Shown here: piece after piece, positions 45,540-53,787 of the stretch
Layout: each line of letters starts with the position of its first letter
Numbering within the stretch: position 1 is the first letter of the stretch
Source: Burkholderia sp. Bp8992
Lineage (GTDB): Bacteria > Pseudomonadota > Gammaproteobacteria > Burkholderiales > Burkholderiaceae
NCBI RefSeq assembly: GCF_003853705.1
Contig: NZ_QTQI01000003.1
Span: forward strand, 124,001-188,000
DNA length: 64,000 bases
Direction: 5' to 3'
Program-made: the position numbers and the translations under genes
The notes under the pieces: generated by a model
Database searches by the model: none
What the model saw: only the letters and a program-made list of their open reading frames with translations
What the model was told of the DNA's origin: nothing

Positions 45540-46940
45540 TCAACCGGTGATGAACGTACGGCCACCGCGTTCGACGGTCGGTGGATGACCGCCGTCACGT
45601 TCGGGCGCCGAACCGAAATAGCTCGCCCATGCGTCGTACAGCGCGTCGTGCGTCACTTCGAGCGGATCGCCGCGATACCGCGCGCCGGCCGCCACGAGAC
45701 GCAGCAGGTCCGACGGAAAACAGGCGAGAAACGCCTTGCCGGTCGGCAGATGCAGCCGATGCAGCAGGTAGTCGAAGGCATCGCTCGCGGAGACGAGCCC
45801 CAGCGATGCGCAGGCCGCGTCGTACACGGCACGGTAGTCTTCGACCGACATCGCGCCCACGTGCAGCTTCGACCCGAGGCGGCGCAGGAACGCGTCGTCG
45901 CAGATCTGCTCCGGCGACAGGTTGCTCGAGAACACCGGCCACACATCGAACGGCATCACGAAGCGATTGCCGGATTCGAGCGTCAGGAAATCGACGCCGC
46001 GATCGAGCGGGCGCAGCCAGCGATTGAGCAGGTCGCGCGGCTCGACGCGCTGGCGGCCGAGATCGTCGACGACGTACATGCCCATGTTGGCCTTCATGTG
46101 CGGCGGCGCCTGGTAGAAACCGGCGGCTTCGTCGCGACGGAGATCGAGCTCGCCGAGCGTCAACTCGCCGCCGGACATCACGATCGGCCGTTCGCACAGG
46201 CGCCAGCGGCGGTCGACCGACTGGCCGCCGGCCCGCGATCCCGCGTCGACATGCACGAGCGGGTCGTAGATCTGGATCACTTCGCCGGCCGCGTGGATCG
46301 CGTACGGCACCGGCACGTGGCCGCGCATCAGCGAGCCGAGCCGCTCGGCGAGGAAGGTCTTGCCGCTGCCGGCCGGACCGTAGATCAGCAGCGGCCGGCC
46401 TGAATTCAGCGCCGCGGCCGCCGCATCGAGGATCGACGTGTCGATCACGATGCCTTCGAACGCGGTCCACACGTCGCTCTGGTTGATCTGCAGCTTGCGT
46501 ACCGAATGCTTGTCCAGGCACGCGAGATACGCGTCGAGCGTCACCGGCGCGGGCCCGCTGTAGCCGCTGCGCGCCCGTTCCTCGAGCGCCAGCACGCGGC
46601 CCGCGTCGGTCAGGCGGAACGACACGTCGAGATCGGTCGCGCCGCGATGGGTGAGCTCGACGAGATGCTCGCGCACCAGGAACGCGAAGACGTCGTCGAG
46701 CACCGCGAGCGGCAGGCAGTGCCGCTCGACCAGGTCGCCGTACGACGGGCGGCCAAGCACCAGCGTCGACTTCAGCACGAGCCCGGCGACGAACGCCATG
46801 CTCAGCCCGGTTTCCTCGAGCGTGCGCGGCGCCGTCGGCAACTGCGTGCCCAGTTTGGTATGGGCTTCCCGAGACGGCAGCGGATCGGGCAGGTGCGCCA
46901 CCTGCGCGTCGCGTCTCGGTTCGGTGTGATTCGTGTTCAT
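45540..46940 (-). CDS. AAA-type ATPase of the Tad locus
   Basis: The protein has 466 residues. Residues 1-160 contain a winged-helix-like region (FRLTDAGRVLALEERARSG). An AAA core follows with Walker A IYGPAGSGKTFLAERL near residue 190, Walker B MYVVDDLGRQ and a sensor-like VFSSNLSPEQICDDAFLRRL. I do not know a described role. It is not the TadA or TadZ ATPase. It lies between the prepilin peptidase and cpaB, so a regulatory or remodelling role in pilus assembly is likely. Genes of this kind occur in some betaproteobacterial Tad loci as I remember them. Confidence 0.85.
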   Translation of the reverse strand: MNTNHTEPRRDAQVAHLPDPLPSREAHTKLGTQLPTAPRTLEETGLSMAFVAGLVLKSTLVLGRPSYGDLVERHCLPLAVLDDVFAFLVREHLVELTHRGATDLDVSFRLTDAGRVLALEERARSGYSGPAPVTLDAYLACLDKHSVRKLQINQSDVWTAFEGIVIDTSILDAAAAALNSGRPLLIYGPAGSGKTFLAERLGSLMRGHVPVPYAIHAAGEVIQIYDPLVHVDAGSRAGGQSVDRRWRLCERPIVMSGGELTLGELDLRRDEAAGFYQAPPHMKANMGMYVVDDLGRQRVEPRDLLNRWLRPLDRGVDFLTLESGNRFVMPFDVWPVFSSNLSPEQICDDAFLRRLGSKLHVGAMSVEDYRAVYDAACASLGLVSASDAFDYLLHRLHLPTGKAFLACFPSDLLRLVAAGARYRGDPLEVTHDALYDAWASYFGSAPERDGGHPPTVERGGRTFITG

Positions 46941-46972
46941 GGTCGCTCCGTCCTCGTTGCGTGTTCGTCGCG

Positions 46973-47512
46973 CTATGCACACGACACGAACAACATGCCC
47001 AGCGTGCCGGCCGCGATCGCCACGCCATACGGCAGCGTGCCGACCGATGCGATTTCCACGGGGCCGCCGGCGGCTTCTCCGTGCGCCCCTTGCAAACGAC
47101 GCGCGATCAGCACGCGAACGTTCACCCACATCTGGCGCATCCGGCCGCGCAGCAGCGCGAACGCGATGGCGCCGATCCCGCCGGCCAGGAACGTGGCCAG
47201 CACGATGTAGAACGTCATTTCCGCCCCGACCCATGCGCCGATCGCGAGCATCAGCTTCACGTCGCCGGCCGCCATCCCGCGCAACAGGTAGAACGGCAGC
47301 AGCAGGCCGAAGCCGGTCGCCGCACCTGCGAGCCACTCGAGTGCGCCGGCCAGGACGCCGTGCAGCATGCACTGCGCGACCAGCGCACCGACGAGCCCGA
47401 CCGCGACGAGGCGGTTCGGAATGCGGCGGCTTGCAATGTCCGTGCTGGCCGCGGCGACGGCGAGCAGCGTCACGCACAACGGGACCGGGTAAGGCGGCGC
47501 AACAGGTAACAT
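46973..47512 (-). CDS. cpaA: Flp prepilin peptidase CpaA/TadV
   Basis: The protein has 179 residues. Aspartic peptidase of the inner membrane that cuts Flp and TadE-type leaders. The two catalytic Asp are in DIASRRIPNRL (about residue 25) and GMAAGDVKLM (about 83), matching the A24 pattern. About five hydrophobic helices. It follows the third pilin gene after 28 bases. There is no methylase domain, as is normal for TadV. Confidence 0.93.
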   Translation of the reverse strand: MLPVAPPYPVPLCVTLLAVAAASTDIASRRIPNRLVAVGLVGALVAQCMLHGVLAGALEWLAGAATGFGLLLPFYLLRGMAAGDVKLMLAIGAWVGAEMTFYIVLATFLAGGIGAIAFALLRGRMRQMWVNVRVLIARRLQGAHGEAAGGPVEIASVGTLPYGVAIAAGTLGMLFVSCA

Positions 47513-47540
47513 GGCGGACCTCTCGGATCGAATCGATGGA

Positions 47541-47747
47541 TCAGGAAACCATTGCCAGCGCGTTGGTTACCGCGGACGTCACGGCCGTGGCAATCACCTC
47601 GTACGTGTCGACAAGCGAGCCTCTCAGCGTGACGACGCTGCCCAGTACCGCGGTGGCGAACATCGCCGCGAGCAACGCATATTCGATCGACGTCACGCCT
47701 TGCTCGTCGGCGATCCAGCGACAGACGGCACGCATCGTGGCTTGCAT
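47541..47747 (-). CDS. Flp-type pilin (third, divergent)
   Basis: The protein has 68 residues. Leader MQATMRAVCRWIADEQG, cut after Gly, then VTSIEYALLAAMFATAVLGS with the Glu-Tyr pair characteristic of type IVb Flp pilins. It differs from the other two in its C-terminal half (LRGSLVDTYEVIATAVTSAV) and lacks the shared DLKTVF segment. It could be a minor pilin. The stop is 28 bases from cpaA. Confidence 0.9.
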   Translation of the reverse strand: MQATMRAVCRWIADEQGVTSIEYALLAAMFATAVLGSVVTLRGSLVDTYEVIATAVTSAVTNALAMVS

Positions 47748-47829
47748 GATGGTCTCCGGTTCCTGGTTGATCGGATGGCCGGGGACGGCTCGAGCACTGC
47801 ACCAGCCGAGCCGTCCGCGGCACGGTCCA

Positions 47830-48021
47830 TCAGATCGCTGCGACCGCCGAATCGAGGTCGTCCGCGATCGTGGTGAACACGGTTTTGAGGTCCTTGCCGA
47901 CCGTCGACAGCGCGGCGATGATGCCGATGGCGATCAGGGCGGCGATCAGGCCGTATTCGATGGCCGTGACGCCGTCTTCATCGCGAACGAAACGGCTGAC
48001 TTGTTGAATGAACTTGGACAT
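47830..48021 (-). CDS. flp: Flp-type pilin (second)
   Basis: The protein has 63 residues. Leader MSKFIQQVSRFVRDEDG, cleavage at Gly, then VTAIEYGLIAALIAIGIIAA and KDLKTVFTTIADDLDSAVAA. It is very close to the first pilin in the mature part and is a classical Flp major pilin by size and sequence. Duplicated flp genes are common in this genus. Confidence 0.94.
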   Translation of the reverse strand: MSKFIQQVSRFVRDEDGVTAIEYGLIAALIAIGIIAALSTVGKDLKTVFTTIADDLDSAVAAI

Positions 48022-48162
48022 GGCGTTCTCCTTGCGTAGTCACTTTCGAAGCCCTCGCGTGCCGGCTGGATCGAATGATCCGGCATCGATACGTCGAGGC
48101 AGGTTGTTGATGCCGTGTGGTGCCGACGAACAGTTCGGAGGAGCCGTCCGCCGTACCGCTCA

Positions 48163-48354
48163 TCAAATTGCTGCTACTACAGAGTCCAGATCGTCGGCGA
48201 CCGTACTGAACACGGTCTTCAGATCCGTACCGACCGTCGTCAGCGCGGCGGCGATGCCGATAGCGATCAGCGCGGCGATCAGACCGTATTCAATGGCCGT
48301 CACACCGTCCTGATCCTCGGCGAACCAGGCGATCTTTTCGATGATTCTCGACAT
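48163..48354 (-). CDS. flp: Flp-type pilin (first, probable major pilin)
   Basis: The protein has 63 residues. Leader MSRIIEKIAWFAEDQDG, then VTAIEYGLIAALIAIGIAAA with the Glu-Tyr pair, and a mature part sharing DLKTVF and the AI C-terminus with the second pilin. Start ATG 48354 has AGGAG 7 bases upstream; a GTG 6 bases earlier is also in frame. It is first in the locus, with a long promoter region ahead, so it is likely the most expressed. Confidence 0.93.
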   Translation of the reverse strand: MSRIIEKIAWFAEDQDGVTAIEYGLIAALIAIGIAAALTTVGTDLKTVFSTVADDLDSVVAAI

Positions 48355-49209
48355 GAGCACTCTCCTTTCGGACTGCTATTAAATACCCTTCGTCGATCAA
48401 GACGTCGGGGTGGGCACCACCGGCACTACACGAAAAAACGGAACGCGACGTTCAGCTGCGGGAACGGGGATGCACACCCCTGTCCGTGCGAACGGGTATC
48501 AGTGAAGCGGAACGCGAGAGAGGCGTATACGGGGCGACCAGCCGGACGAACCGGGCATGCCGACCGACCGGAACGGCACGACGGCCGCTCGACGCATGGA
48601 ATCCAGTTGAACGGGAGACGAGCTCCCGGCACATCCGCAATGTGTCTTTAACGCGGCTTGCGATCCGCGATGTGCTGTGGTCTTTCATTTTTATTCCCCA
48701 TGTGCTGCCATGCCGAATTCTTATTGCCCTGAAGATTCCGGGTCTGCTGGGTCGATCGACGACACGTTTCGCGGTTCGTCGACCTGGCGCTGCGTGTTCC
48801 CCGACGCGCTCCGGTCATCTCTTCCGCAGGTGACTCCGCAGCCGGTTCCGTGTGTCTTTTCGGAACCGCCCGGTCGTCACGTCGCCCGACTGCCGTGCCA
48901 ACGCTTACGCAAAGAGCAGGCCATCCCGAGTGGAATCTCTGCGTATCAAGGGTTCCGGCGATTTCCCCCCTCCCCGGCCCACGGCGCGATGCCCGAAATG
49001 TTTCAAACTTGAACGACCCGCGGCGGCCGGCGCGGCCCGCCCGAATGCCCGCCGCCGCGCTGCACAAAGGGCAGAAAAAATTTCGTCGGGACTTTCCCGG
49101 ATGCGCAACGCCGGTCGCGTGCCGCGCGTTCGGCGGCGTGCGAACCCGGCGAAATTCACCGAATGTTTCAAGCCAGAAACACGAAACCCGATTACCTCGA
49201 TTTTTCATA

Positions 49210-49230
49210 CTTGAAAACACGGTTTTCAAG
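49210..49230. promoter_or_regulatory. Perfect 21-bp inverted repeat
   Basis: CTTGAAAAC and GTTTTCAAG flank ACG. The arms (49210-49218 and 49222-49230) match perfectly. It lies 174 bases before the first GT87 gene and has no T-run, so it is more likely a protein-binding site than a terminator. The binding protein is unknown. Confidence 0.5.
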
Positions 49231-49265
49231 GCCGTCACTCGGCGATCGAAATTCCGGCAGCCAGT

Positions 49266-49283
49266 GCGTGATTTGCATCACGC
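49266..49283. promoter_or_regulatory. CRP/FNR-type site
   Basis: GCGTGAT-TTGC-ATCACGC is a perfect 7-bp palindrome with a 4-base centre. It contains GTGA-N6-TCAC, the core of CRP-family operators. It lies 120 bases upstream of the GT87 gene at 49404. Cyclic-AMP or a related signal could control the divergent genes. Confidence 0.5.
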
Positions 49284-49403
49284 GATTTTTTCTTCAACAA
49301 TGAATTCACCGGACAACGCCGTTTCAACGCGATTCGATCCGCGGGCACGACCACATCAAACGGCTGTGACAGACCACGCAGCCACTACGACAGACGGGGC
49401 ATC

Positions 49404-50642
49404 ATGTACACAGCCAATCGTGAAACGCGCGATCGCGCCATACGCTGTGCTCAATGGCTGACAGCGGACCGGATCATTCCGTACAGCTGCATCATGCTGA
49501 TGCTCTTCGTCGCACTGGTGGTCGTGTGGGGCGTCGTGACCGACGGCTTCACGTCGAACGCCACTGCCCGTCCAGGCACCGACTTCTCGGTCTTCTGGAC
49601 TGCATCGCATCTCGTGTTGCAAGGCCATGCCGCATCGGCCTACGACACTTCGTCATTCACGCAGGCCGAGTTCGCGCACTTCGGTGCGTTTCTGCAACAC
49701 CGGCCGCTTCCCTGGCTCTATCCGCCGACGATGCTGCTGCTCATCGCGCCGGTTGCCCTCGTGCCTTTCCTGCCCGCTTATTTCCTCTTTTTCGCGGGCA
49801 GTCTTTTATGCTACGCGCTCGCCGTCTCGCGGTTGTCGGGATTGCGTGCGCATCTTCCCGTGCCGCGCGCCGCGGCGCTCGTCGTGGTCGCGTACTCGGG
49901 CGTGTGCATGTCCGCGCTGTTCGGGCAGAACAGCATCCTGACCGCCGGCCTCGCCGCGCTTGCGCTGCATCTGCTTGGCAAGCGCCCCGTCGTGGCCGGC
50001 GTGCTGATCGGCCTGCTCGCGATCAAGCCGCAACTGGCCGTGCTGTTCCCGATCGTCCTGGTTGCCACGCGTGCGTGGCGTACGTTCGCGGCGGCGGCGA
50101 TCAGCGCGACGCTGTTCGCGGCAGCCGGTGTCGCACTGACCGGCCCGGCCGCGCTGCACGGGTTGACTCACGCAATGTCGACAGTACGCGCGCAGCATTT
50201 CATGCTCGCGTCGTACTGGCTCGCGTCGCCGACGCCGTTCGCCGCGTTGCGGCTCGCGGGCGCACCGGTTGCCGCCGCGCTGGCCGCACAGGCGGCGGTC
50301 GCGCTGCTCGCGATCGCCGCGGCCGTCAGCGTGTGGCGCCGCACGAACGACATGCGCCTGCGCGGCGCGGTGCTGGCGGTCGCCACGCTGCTGACGACGC
50401 CGTATCTGTGGCACTACGAACTGACGTGGCTCGGCATCGCGGTCTTCTGCCTGATTGCGCACGGTCTCGACGAAGGCTGGCTTCCCGGCGACCAGGGCAT
50501 CCTCGTGCTCGCGTGGCTGCTGCCGCTCTTCGAGATGTTCAACCGGTTGGCGAAGCTGCCGCAGATCGGGCCGGTCGTGCTGCTCGCGGTGCTGTTCGTC
50601 GTGGTGCGTCGCACGGCACTGACGTCACGGAGCGCGCAATGA
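49404..50642 (+). CDS. GT87-type membrane glycosyltransferase (first)
   Basis: The protein has 412 residues. About ten membrane helices. The early periplasmic loop has the acidic GTDFSVFWTASHLVLQGHAA motif of GT87 (DUF2029) polyprenol-sugar-dependent transferases, with LYPPTMLLLIAPV and LLAIKPQLAVLFPIVL following. Such enzymes add sugars to lipid-linked acceptors or surface glycans on the periplasmic side. It is the first gene of a four-gene cluster and overlaps the next by 3-4 bases. The sugar and acceptor are unknown. Confidence 0.85.
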   Translation: MYTANRETRDRAIRCAQWLTADRIIPYSCIMLMLFVALVVVWGVVTDGFTSNATARPGTDFSVFWTASHLVLQGHAASAYDTSSFTQAEFAHFGAFLQHRPLPWLYPPTMLLLIAPVALVPFLPAYFLFFAGSLLCYALAVSRLSGLRAHLPVPRAAALVVVAYSGVCMSALFGQNSILTAGLAALALHLLGKRPVVAGVLIGLLAIKPQLAVLFPIVLVATRAWRTFAAAAISATLFAAAGVALTGPAALHGLTHAMSTVRAQHFMLASYWLASPTPFAALRLAGAPVAAALAAQAAVALLAIAAAVSVWRRTNDMRLRGAVLAVATLLTTPYLWHYELTWLGIAVFCLIAHGLDEGWLPGDQGILVLAWLLPLFEMFNRLAKLPQIGPVVLLAVLFVVVRRTALTSRSAQ

Positions 50643-52018
50643 AAGCGCCTTCGTTCGCCCGCCATGCGCATTCCGCCATCGACGCACATCCGGAACTCCC
50701 GATCGCGGGCCCGCGCCGCTACCCGCACTGGCTCAATCGCGACCGCGTACGCCTCTATGCGGCCGCCGCGCTGCTGACCGAGCTGCTGTTCATCGGCATT
50801 TACTTGATCCGCGTGATCCTGTCGAACCACGGCGCGCCGGAGCCGCTGTCGCCGGATTTCTCGCCGATCTGGAGCGCCGCGTGGCTCGCCGCGCACGGTC
50901 ACGGCGCCGACGCGTGGCATTTCCCCACGCTGTTCGCGGTCCAGAAGCTTGCTGTCCCGACGATGACGCTCACGGACGGCACGCAGCCCTGGCTCTATCC
51001 GCCGACGATGCTGCTGCTCGTGCTGCCGCTCGGCTGGCTGCCGTACACGCTGGCGCTCGTGCTGTGGCTCGCCACCTCATACGCGCTGTTCGCCGTGACG
51101 ATCCGCGCGACGGTGCAACGCGATACCGCCTGGCTGTGCGCACTCGCGTTCCCTGGCGCATTCCTGACCGTGATCGTCGGCCAGAGCAGCCTTTTCACTG
51201 CGATGCTCGCCGGCGCCGGCCTGCTCGCGCTGAACCGCCGCCCCGTCGTCGCAGGCATCTGCTTCGGCTTGCTGACGATGAAGCCGCAACTCGCGGTGCT
51301 GTTCCCGCTCGCGCTGCTGTGCGCGGGCCAGTGGCGCGCGCTGGCCGCGTGGGCCGCGACGATCGCCGGTAGCGCCGCGCTCGCGACGCTCGCGTTCGGC
51401 GTCGGCCCGTGGGTCACGTTCGCGCATGTGATAGGCAACGTCTACGCGGCCGTCGGCACCGGGCACGCGAAGCTCTCGCGCATGCCGTCCGTGTTCGCGT
51501 TCGCGACGATGGCCGGCTGGCCCGTGCTCGTTGCCCACGTCCTGCAACTGCTGTCCGCCACCGCCGCCGCATTCGCCACCGTCTACGCGTGGCGCGGCGC
51601 GTGCTCCTACGCTCTACGCGCCGCAACCCTCGCATGCGCATGCCTGCTCGTCAGCCCGTACCTGTACGACTACGACCTGACCTGGTACGGCCTCGTGATC
51701 GCGTGGTACGCCCGCTATGCATGGACCCACGGCTGGCGGCGCTTCGATCGCGAATGGCTGATGCTGCTGTGGCTGATGCCGCTCGCCGGCCTCACGGTCA
51801 TGCCGCACCTGCCGTTCCAGTTCATGCCGCTCGTCACGCTGGCGTCGCTCGCGCTGCTCGTCAGCCGGATCGCGCAGGAAAGACACGACGTGCCGTCGAT
51901 GCCCGACGCGCGCGACCACTCGACCGACACCGGGTTTGCTCATCCGGTCCGGCCGCACCACCGCCCGGCGTACGGAATGCGCCGCACCGGCCGCCCGACC
52001 ATCGGCGCCGACCGGTGA
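50639..52018 (+). CDS. GT87-type membrane glycosyltransferase (second)
   Basis: The protein has 459 residues. The sequence follows the first GT87 protein closely: LSPDFSPIWSAAWLAAHGHG with the conserved Asp, WLYPPTMLLLVLPLGWLPYT and FGLLTMKPQLAVLFPLAL. So the pair probably arose by tandem duplication. The C-terminal 50 residues are hydrophilic (RPHHRPAYGMRRTGR). The ATG overlaps the previous stop (ATGA), indicating coupled translation. Each enzyme may add a different residue of a glycan. Confidence 0.85.
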   Translation: MKAPSFARHAHSAIDAHPELPIAGPRRYPHWLNRDRVRLYAAAALLTELLFIGIYLIRVILSNHGAPEPLSPDFSPIWSAAWLAAHGHGADAWHFPTLFAVQKLAVPTMTLTDGTQPWLYPPTMLLLVLPLGWLPYTLALVLWLATSYALFAVTIRATVQRDTAWLCALAFPGAFLTVIVGQSSLFTAMLAGAGLLALNRRPVVAGICFGLLTMKPQLAVLFPLALLCAGQWRALAAWAATIAGSAALATLAFGVGPWVTFAHVIGNVYAAVGTGHAKLSRMPSVFAFATMAGWPVLVAHVLQLLSATAAAFATVYAWRGACSYALRAATLACACLLVSPYLYDYDLTWYGLVIAWYARYAWTHGWRRFDREWLMLLWLMPLAGLTVMPHLPFQFMPLVTLASLALLVSRIAQERHDVPSMPDARDHSTDTGFAHPVRPHHRPAYGMRRTGRPTIGADR

Positions 52019-52042
52019 CGCGTCATTACAAGGGGAATCATC

Positions 52043-53086
52043 ATGCGGGAACCACTCTATACACCGCTCGTTTCGCTGGTCGTGCCGTTCTACAACGAAG
52101 GCGAGGCCGTCGAGCGCTTCTTCGACGTCGTGATTCCGTTGCTGACGGCCATCGACGCGATCCGCTTCGAGATCGTCTGCGTGAACGACGGCAGCCGCGA
52201 CGACACGCTCGAGCGCCTGGTCCGGATCAGCGCCGCCGAACGGCGCGTGCGCGTGATCGACCTTACGCGCAACTTCGGCAAGGAAGCGGCGCTGACGGCC
52301 GGCCTCGACGAAGCGTCCGGCGACGCGGTGATTCCGCTCGACGCCGACCTGCAGGATCCGCCGAGCCTGATCCCCGTGATGATCGAACACTGGCGCGACG
52401 GTGCGGAAGTCGTGGCCGCGAAACGCAGCAGCCGCGCGTGCGATTCGTTCGCGAAGCGCACCGCCGCCGCGATCTACTACCGCGTGCACAACATCCTGTC
52501 GGACGTGAAGCTGCCGGAGAACGTCGGCGATTTCCGGTTGATGGACCGCAAGGTCGTGAATGCGCTGCGCAGCCTGCCCGAGCGGCACCGCTTCATGAAG
52601 GGGTTGTTCGCGTGGGTCGGCTACAAGACCGTGATCGTCGAATACCAGCGCGATCCGCGCAGCGCCGGGCACTCGAAGTTCTCCGGCTGGAAGCTGTGGA
52701 ATTTCGCGCTGGAAGGCATCACCAGCTTCAGCACCGTGCCGCTGCGCAGCTGGACCTACATCGGCCTCGGCATCGCCGCGCTCGCGTTCCTGTACGGCTC
52801 GTTCATCATCTTCCGCACGCTGCTGTTCGGCAATCCGGTGCTCGGCTACGCGTCGCTGATCTCGGTCACGCTGTTCATCGGCGGCATCGAGCTGATCGGG
52901 ATCGGTGTCGTCGGCGAATACGTCGGACGAATCTACGACGAGTCGAAGCAACGGCCCGTCTACCTGATTCGCCGCCGCTACCAGGCGCACGGCAAGGTGA
53001 TCGAGCTTCCGGTTGCGCGCGATGCGCGCCGCCTGGCCCCCCGCCGCCGCGCGCAGCCGACCCGCGCGCGGATCGGCGCCCGCTGA
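52043..53086 (+). CDS. GtrB/DPM1-like polyprenyl-phosphate glycosyltransferase
   Basis: The protein has 347 residues. GT2 domain with VSLVVPFYNEGEAVERFFD, VNDGSRDDTLE, the DADLQDPPSLIP metal and substrate motif, and AGHSKFSGWKLWNFALEG. Two membrane helices follow near the C-terminus (YIGLGIAALAFLYGSFIIF and LFIGGIELIGIGVVGEYVG). It loads a sugar onto undecaprenyl phosphate on the cytoplasmic side. Together with GtrA and GT87 enzymes it makes a flip-and-transfer set. The basic C-terminal tail (ARRLAPRRRAQPTRARIGAR) is longer than usual. Confidence 0.92.
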   Translation: MREPLYTPLVSLVVPFYNEGEAVERFFDVVIPLLTAIDAIRFEIVCVNDGSRDDTLERLVRISAAERRVRVIDLTRNFGKEAALTAGLDEASGDAVIPLDADLQDPPSLIPVMIEHWRDGAEVVAAKRSSRACDSFAKRTAAAIYYRVHNILSDVKLPENVGDFRLMDRKVVNALRSLPERHRFMKGLFAWVGYKTVIVEYQRDPRSAGHSKFSGWKLWNFALEGITSFSTVPLRSWTYIGLGIAALAFLYGSFIIFRTLLFGNPVLGYASLISVTLFIGGIELIGIGVVGEYVGRIYDESKQRPVYLIRRRYQAHGKVIELPVARDARRLAPRRRAQPTRARIGAR

Positions 53087-53101
53087 CGCACACGTGCCGC
53101 C

Positions 53102-53485
53102 ATGATCGACCTGCTCTGCGCCGAACGCACGCGGCTCGTGCGCTTCGGCGTGTCCGGACTTTTCTCGACCGCGATCCACACGCTGGTCGCCGCGGCGCTG
53201 TTCACGCTGTTCGATGCGACGCTGGTGACCGCGAACGCGGTCGCCTTCCTGTGCGCGACGGCGTTCTCGTATCTCGCGAACACGCTGTGGAGCTTCTCGT
53301 CGACGGTGCACACGCGCAACGTGGTGCGCTTTCTCGCGGTCACGCTGGCCGGCTTCGTCGAGACGATGCTGCTGGCGCGCGGCGCCGAAGCGCTCGACCT
53401 GTCGCGCGGGACGAGCATCGCCGCGATCGCGCTGCTGATCCCGCCGACGACGTTCGTGCTGCACCGGCTGTGGACGTACCGGTAA
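53102..53485 (+). CDS. GtrA-like flippase
   Basis: The protein has 127 residues and four helices. LVRFGVSGLFSTAIHTLVAA at the N-terminus and ANAVAFLCATAFSYLANTLW with SFSSTVHTRNVVRFLAVT are typical of the GtrA family. These proteins are proposed to flip lipid-linked sugars made by GtrB. The gene is 15 bases downstream of gtrB-like gene and ends the cluster. Confidence 0.88.
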   Translation: MIDLLCAERTRLVRFGVSGLFSTAIHTLVAAALFTLFDATLVTANAVAFLCATAFSYLANTLWSFSSTVHTRNVVRFLAVTLAGFVETMLLARGAEALDLSRGTSIAAIALLIPPTTFVLHRLWTYR

Positions 53486-53787
53486 GCGGCTTCCCCGCCT
53501 TTCCTCTCCCCCGCAGATAATCGGCCAATCGATTAACAGATTCAATGTCGCTATATTTATGTAGCGTATCGATTCGATTGATTCCGATTTCAAAATTAAT
53601 AATACAGATAATATTGGCGACCTGTTTACTTTTACAGCTTCCACGATTAACCAAACGGGATAACCTGCATTCGCCGTCGCTTCAGCACCTGCCGATTCCG
53701 CAGCGAAGCCTTGCGGCACAAGGCGATGGCGGCCGCACGAAGCAATTCGCGCAACGATAAGTCCCATTACTTAAAACGGGAGCTTCT
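53486..53787. other. AT-rich promoter region of the aidA-lectin pair
   Basis: These 302 bases are clearly richer in A+T than the surroundings, mainly 53520-53660, and have no gene. They contain a lux-box-like site (listed separately). A weak -10-like TAACCT at 53661-53666 lies about 24 bases after it. A transcription start near 53672 would leave a leader of about 115 bases. Confidence 0.7.
53620..53639. promoter_or_regulatory. lux box, probable CepR-type quorum-sensing site
   Basis: The 20 bases are ACCTGTTTACTTTTACAGCT: CTGT at 53622-53625 and ACAG at 53634-53637 with 8 bases between. CTGT-N8-ACAG is the lux-box dyad, and CCTGT and CAG fall at the same positions as in the cepI site as I remember it. 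Known AidA genes of the cepacia complex are strongly CepR-dependent. The box ends about 150 bases upstream of the aidA start. Confidence 0.72.

Larger units (their letters stand above)
48355..49403. other. Long divergent control region between flp and glycosyltransferase genes
   Basis: These 1049 bases hold no ORF with family resemblance or good ribosome site. The DNA up to about 49180 is GC-rich; about 49190-49320 turns AT-rich, with two clear inverted repeats described separately. On the minus strand a TATTTAAT run (48385-48378) just before the first flp gene may be part of a -10 element, but no -35 fits. It likely carries the promoters for both the pilus locus and the glycosyltransferase operon. 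Confidence 0.65.

Noticed and set aside
48060-48084. Imperfect hairpin between the first two flp genes as a terminator or attenuator
   Set aside because: The stem needs a bulge and has no T-run; it may still protect the pilin mRNA end, but I cannot support a call.
48648-49238. Minus-strand frame of 196 codons in the flp/glycosyltransferase spacer
   Set aside because: Codon use and product (Arg-rich, no domain) look random, there is no ribosome site, and it crosses the AT-rich part with the palindromes.
49404-53485. Glycosyltransferase cluster as part of a prophage serotype-conversion cassette
   Set aside because: GtrA and GtrB are phage-typical, but no integrase, attachment site or other phage gene is seen near.
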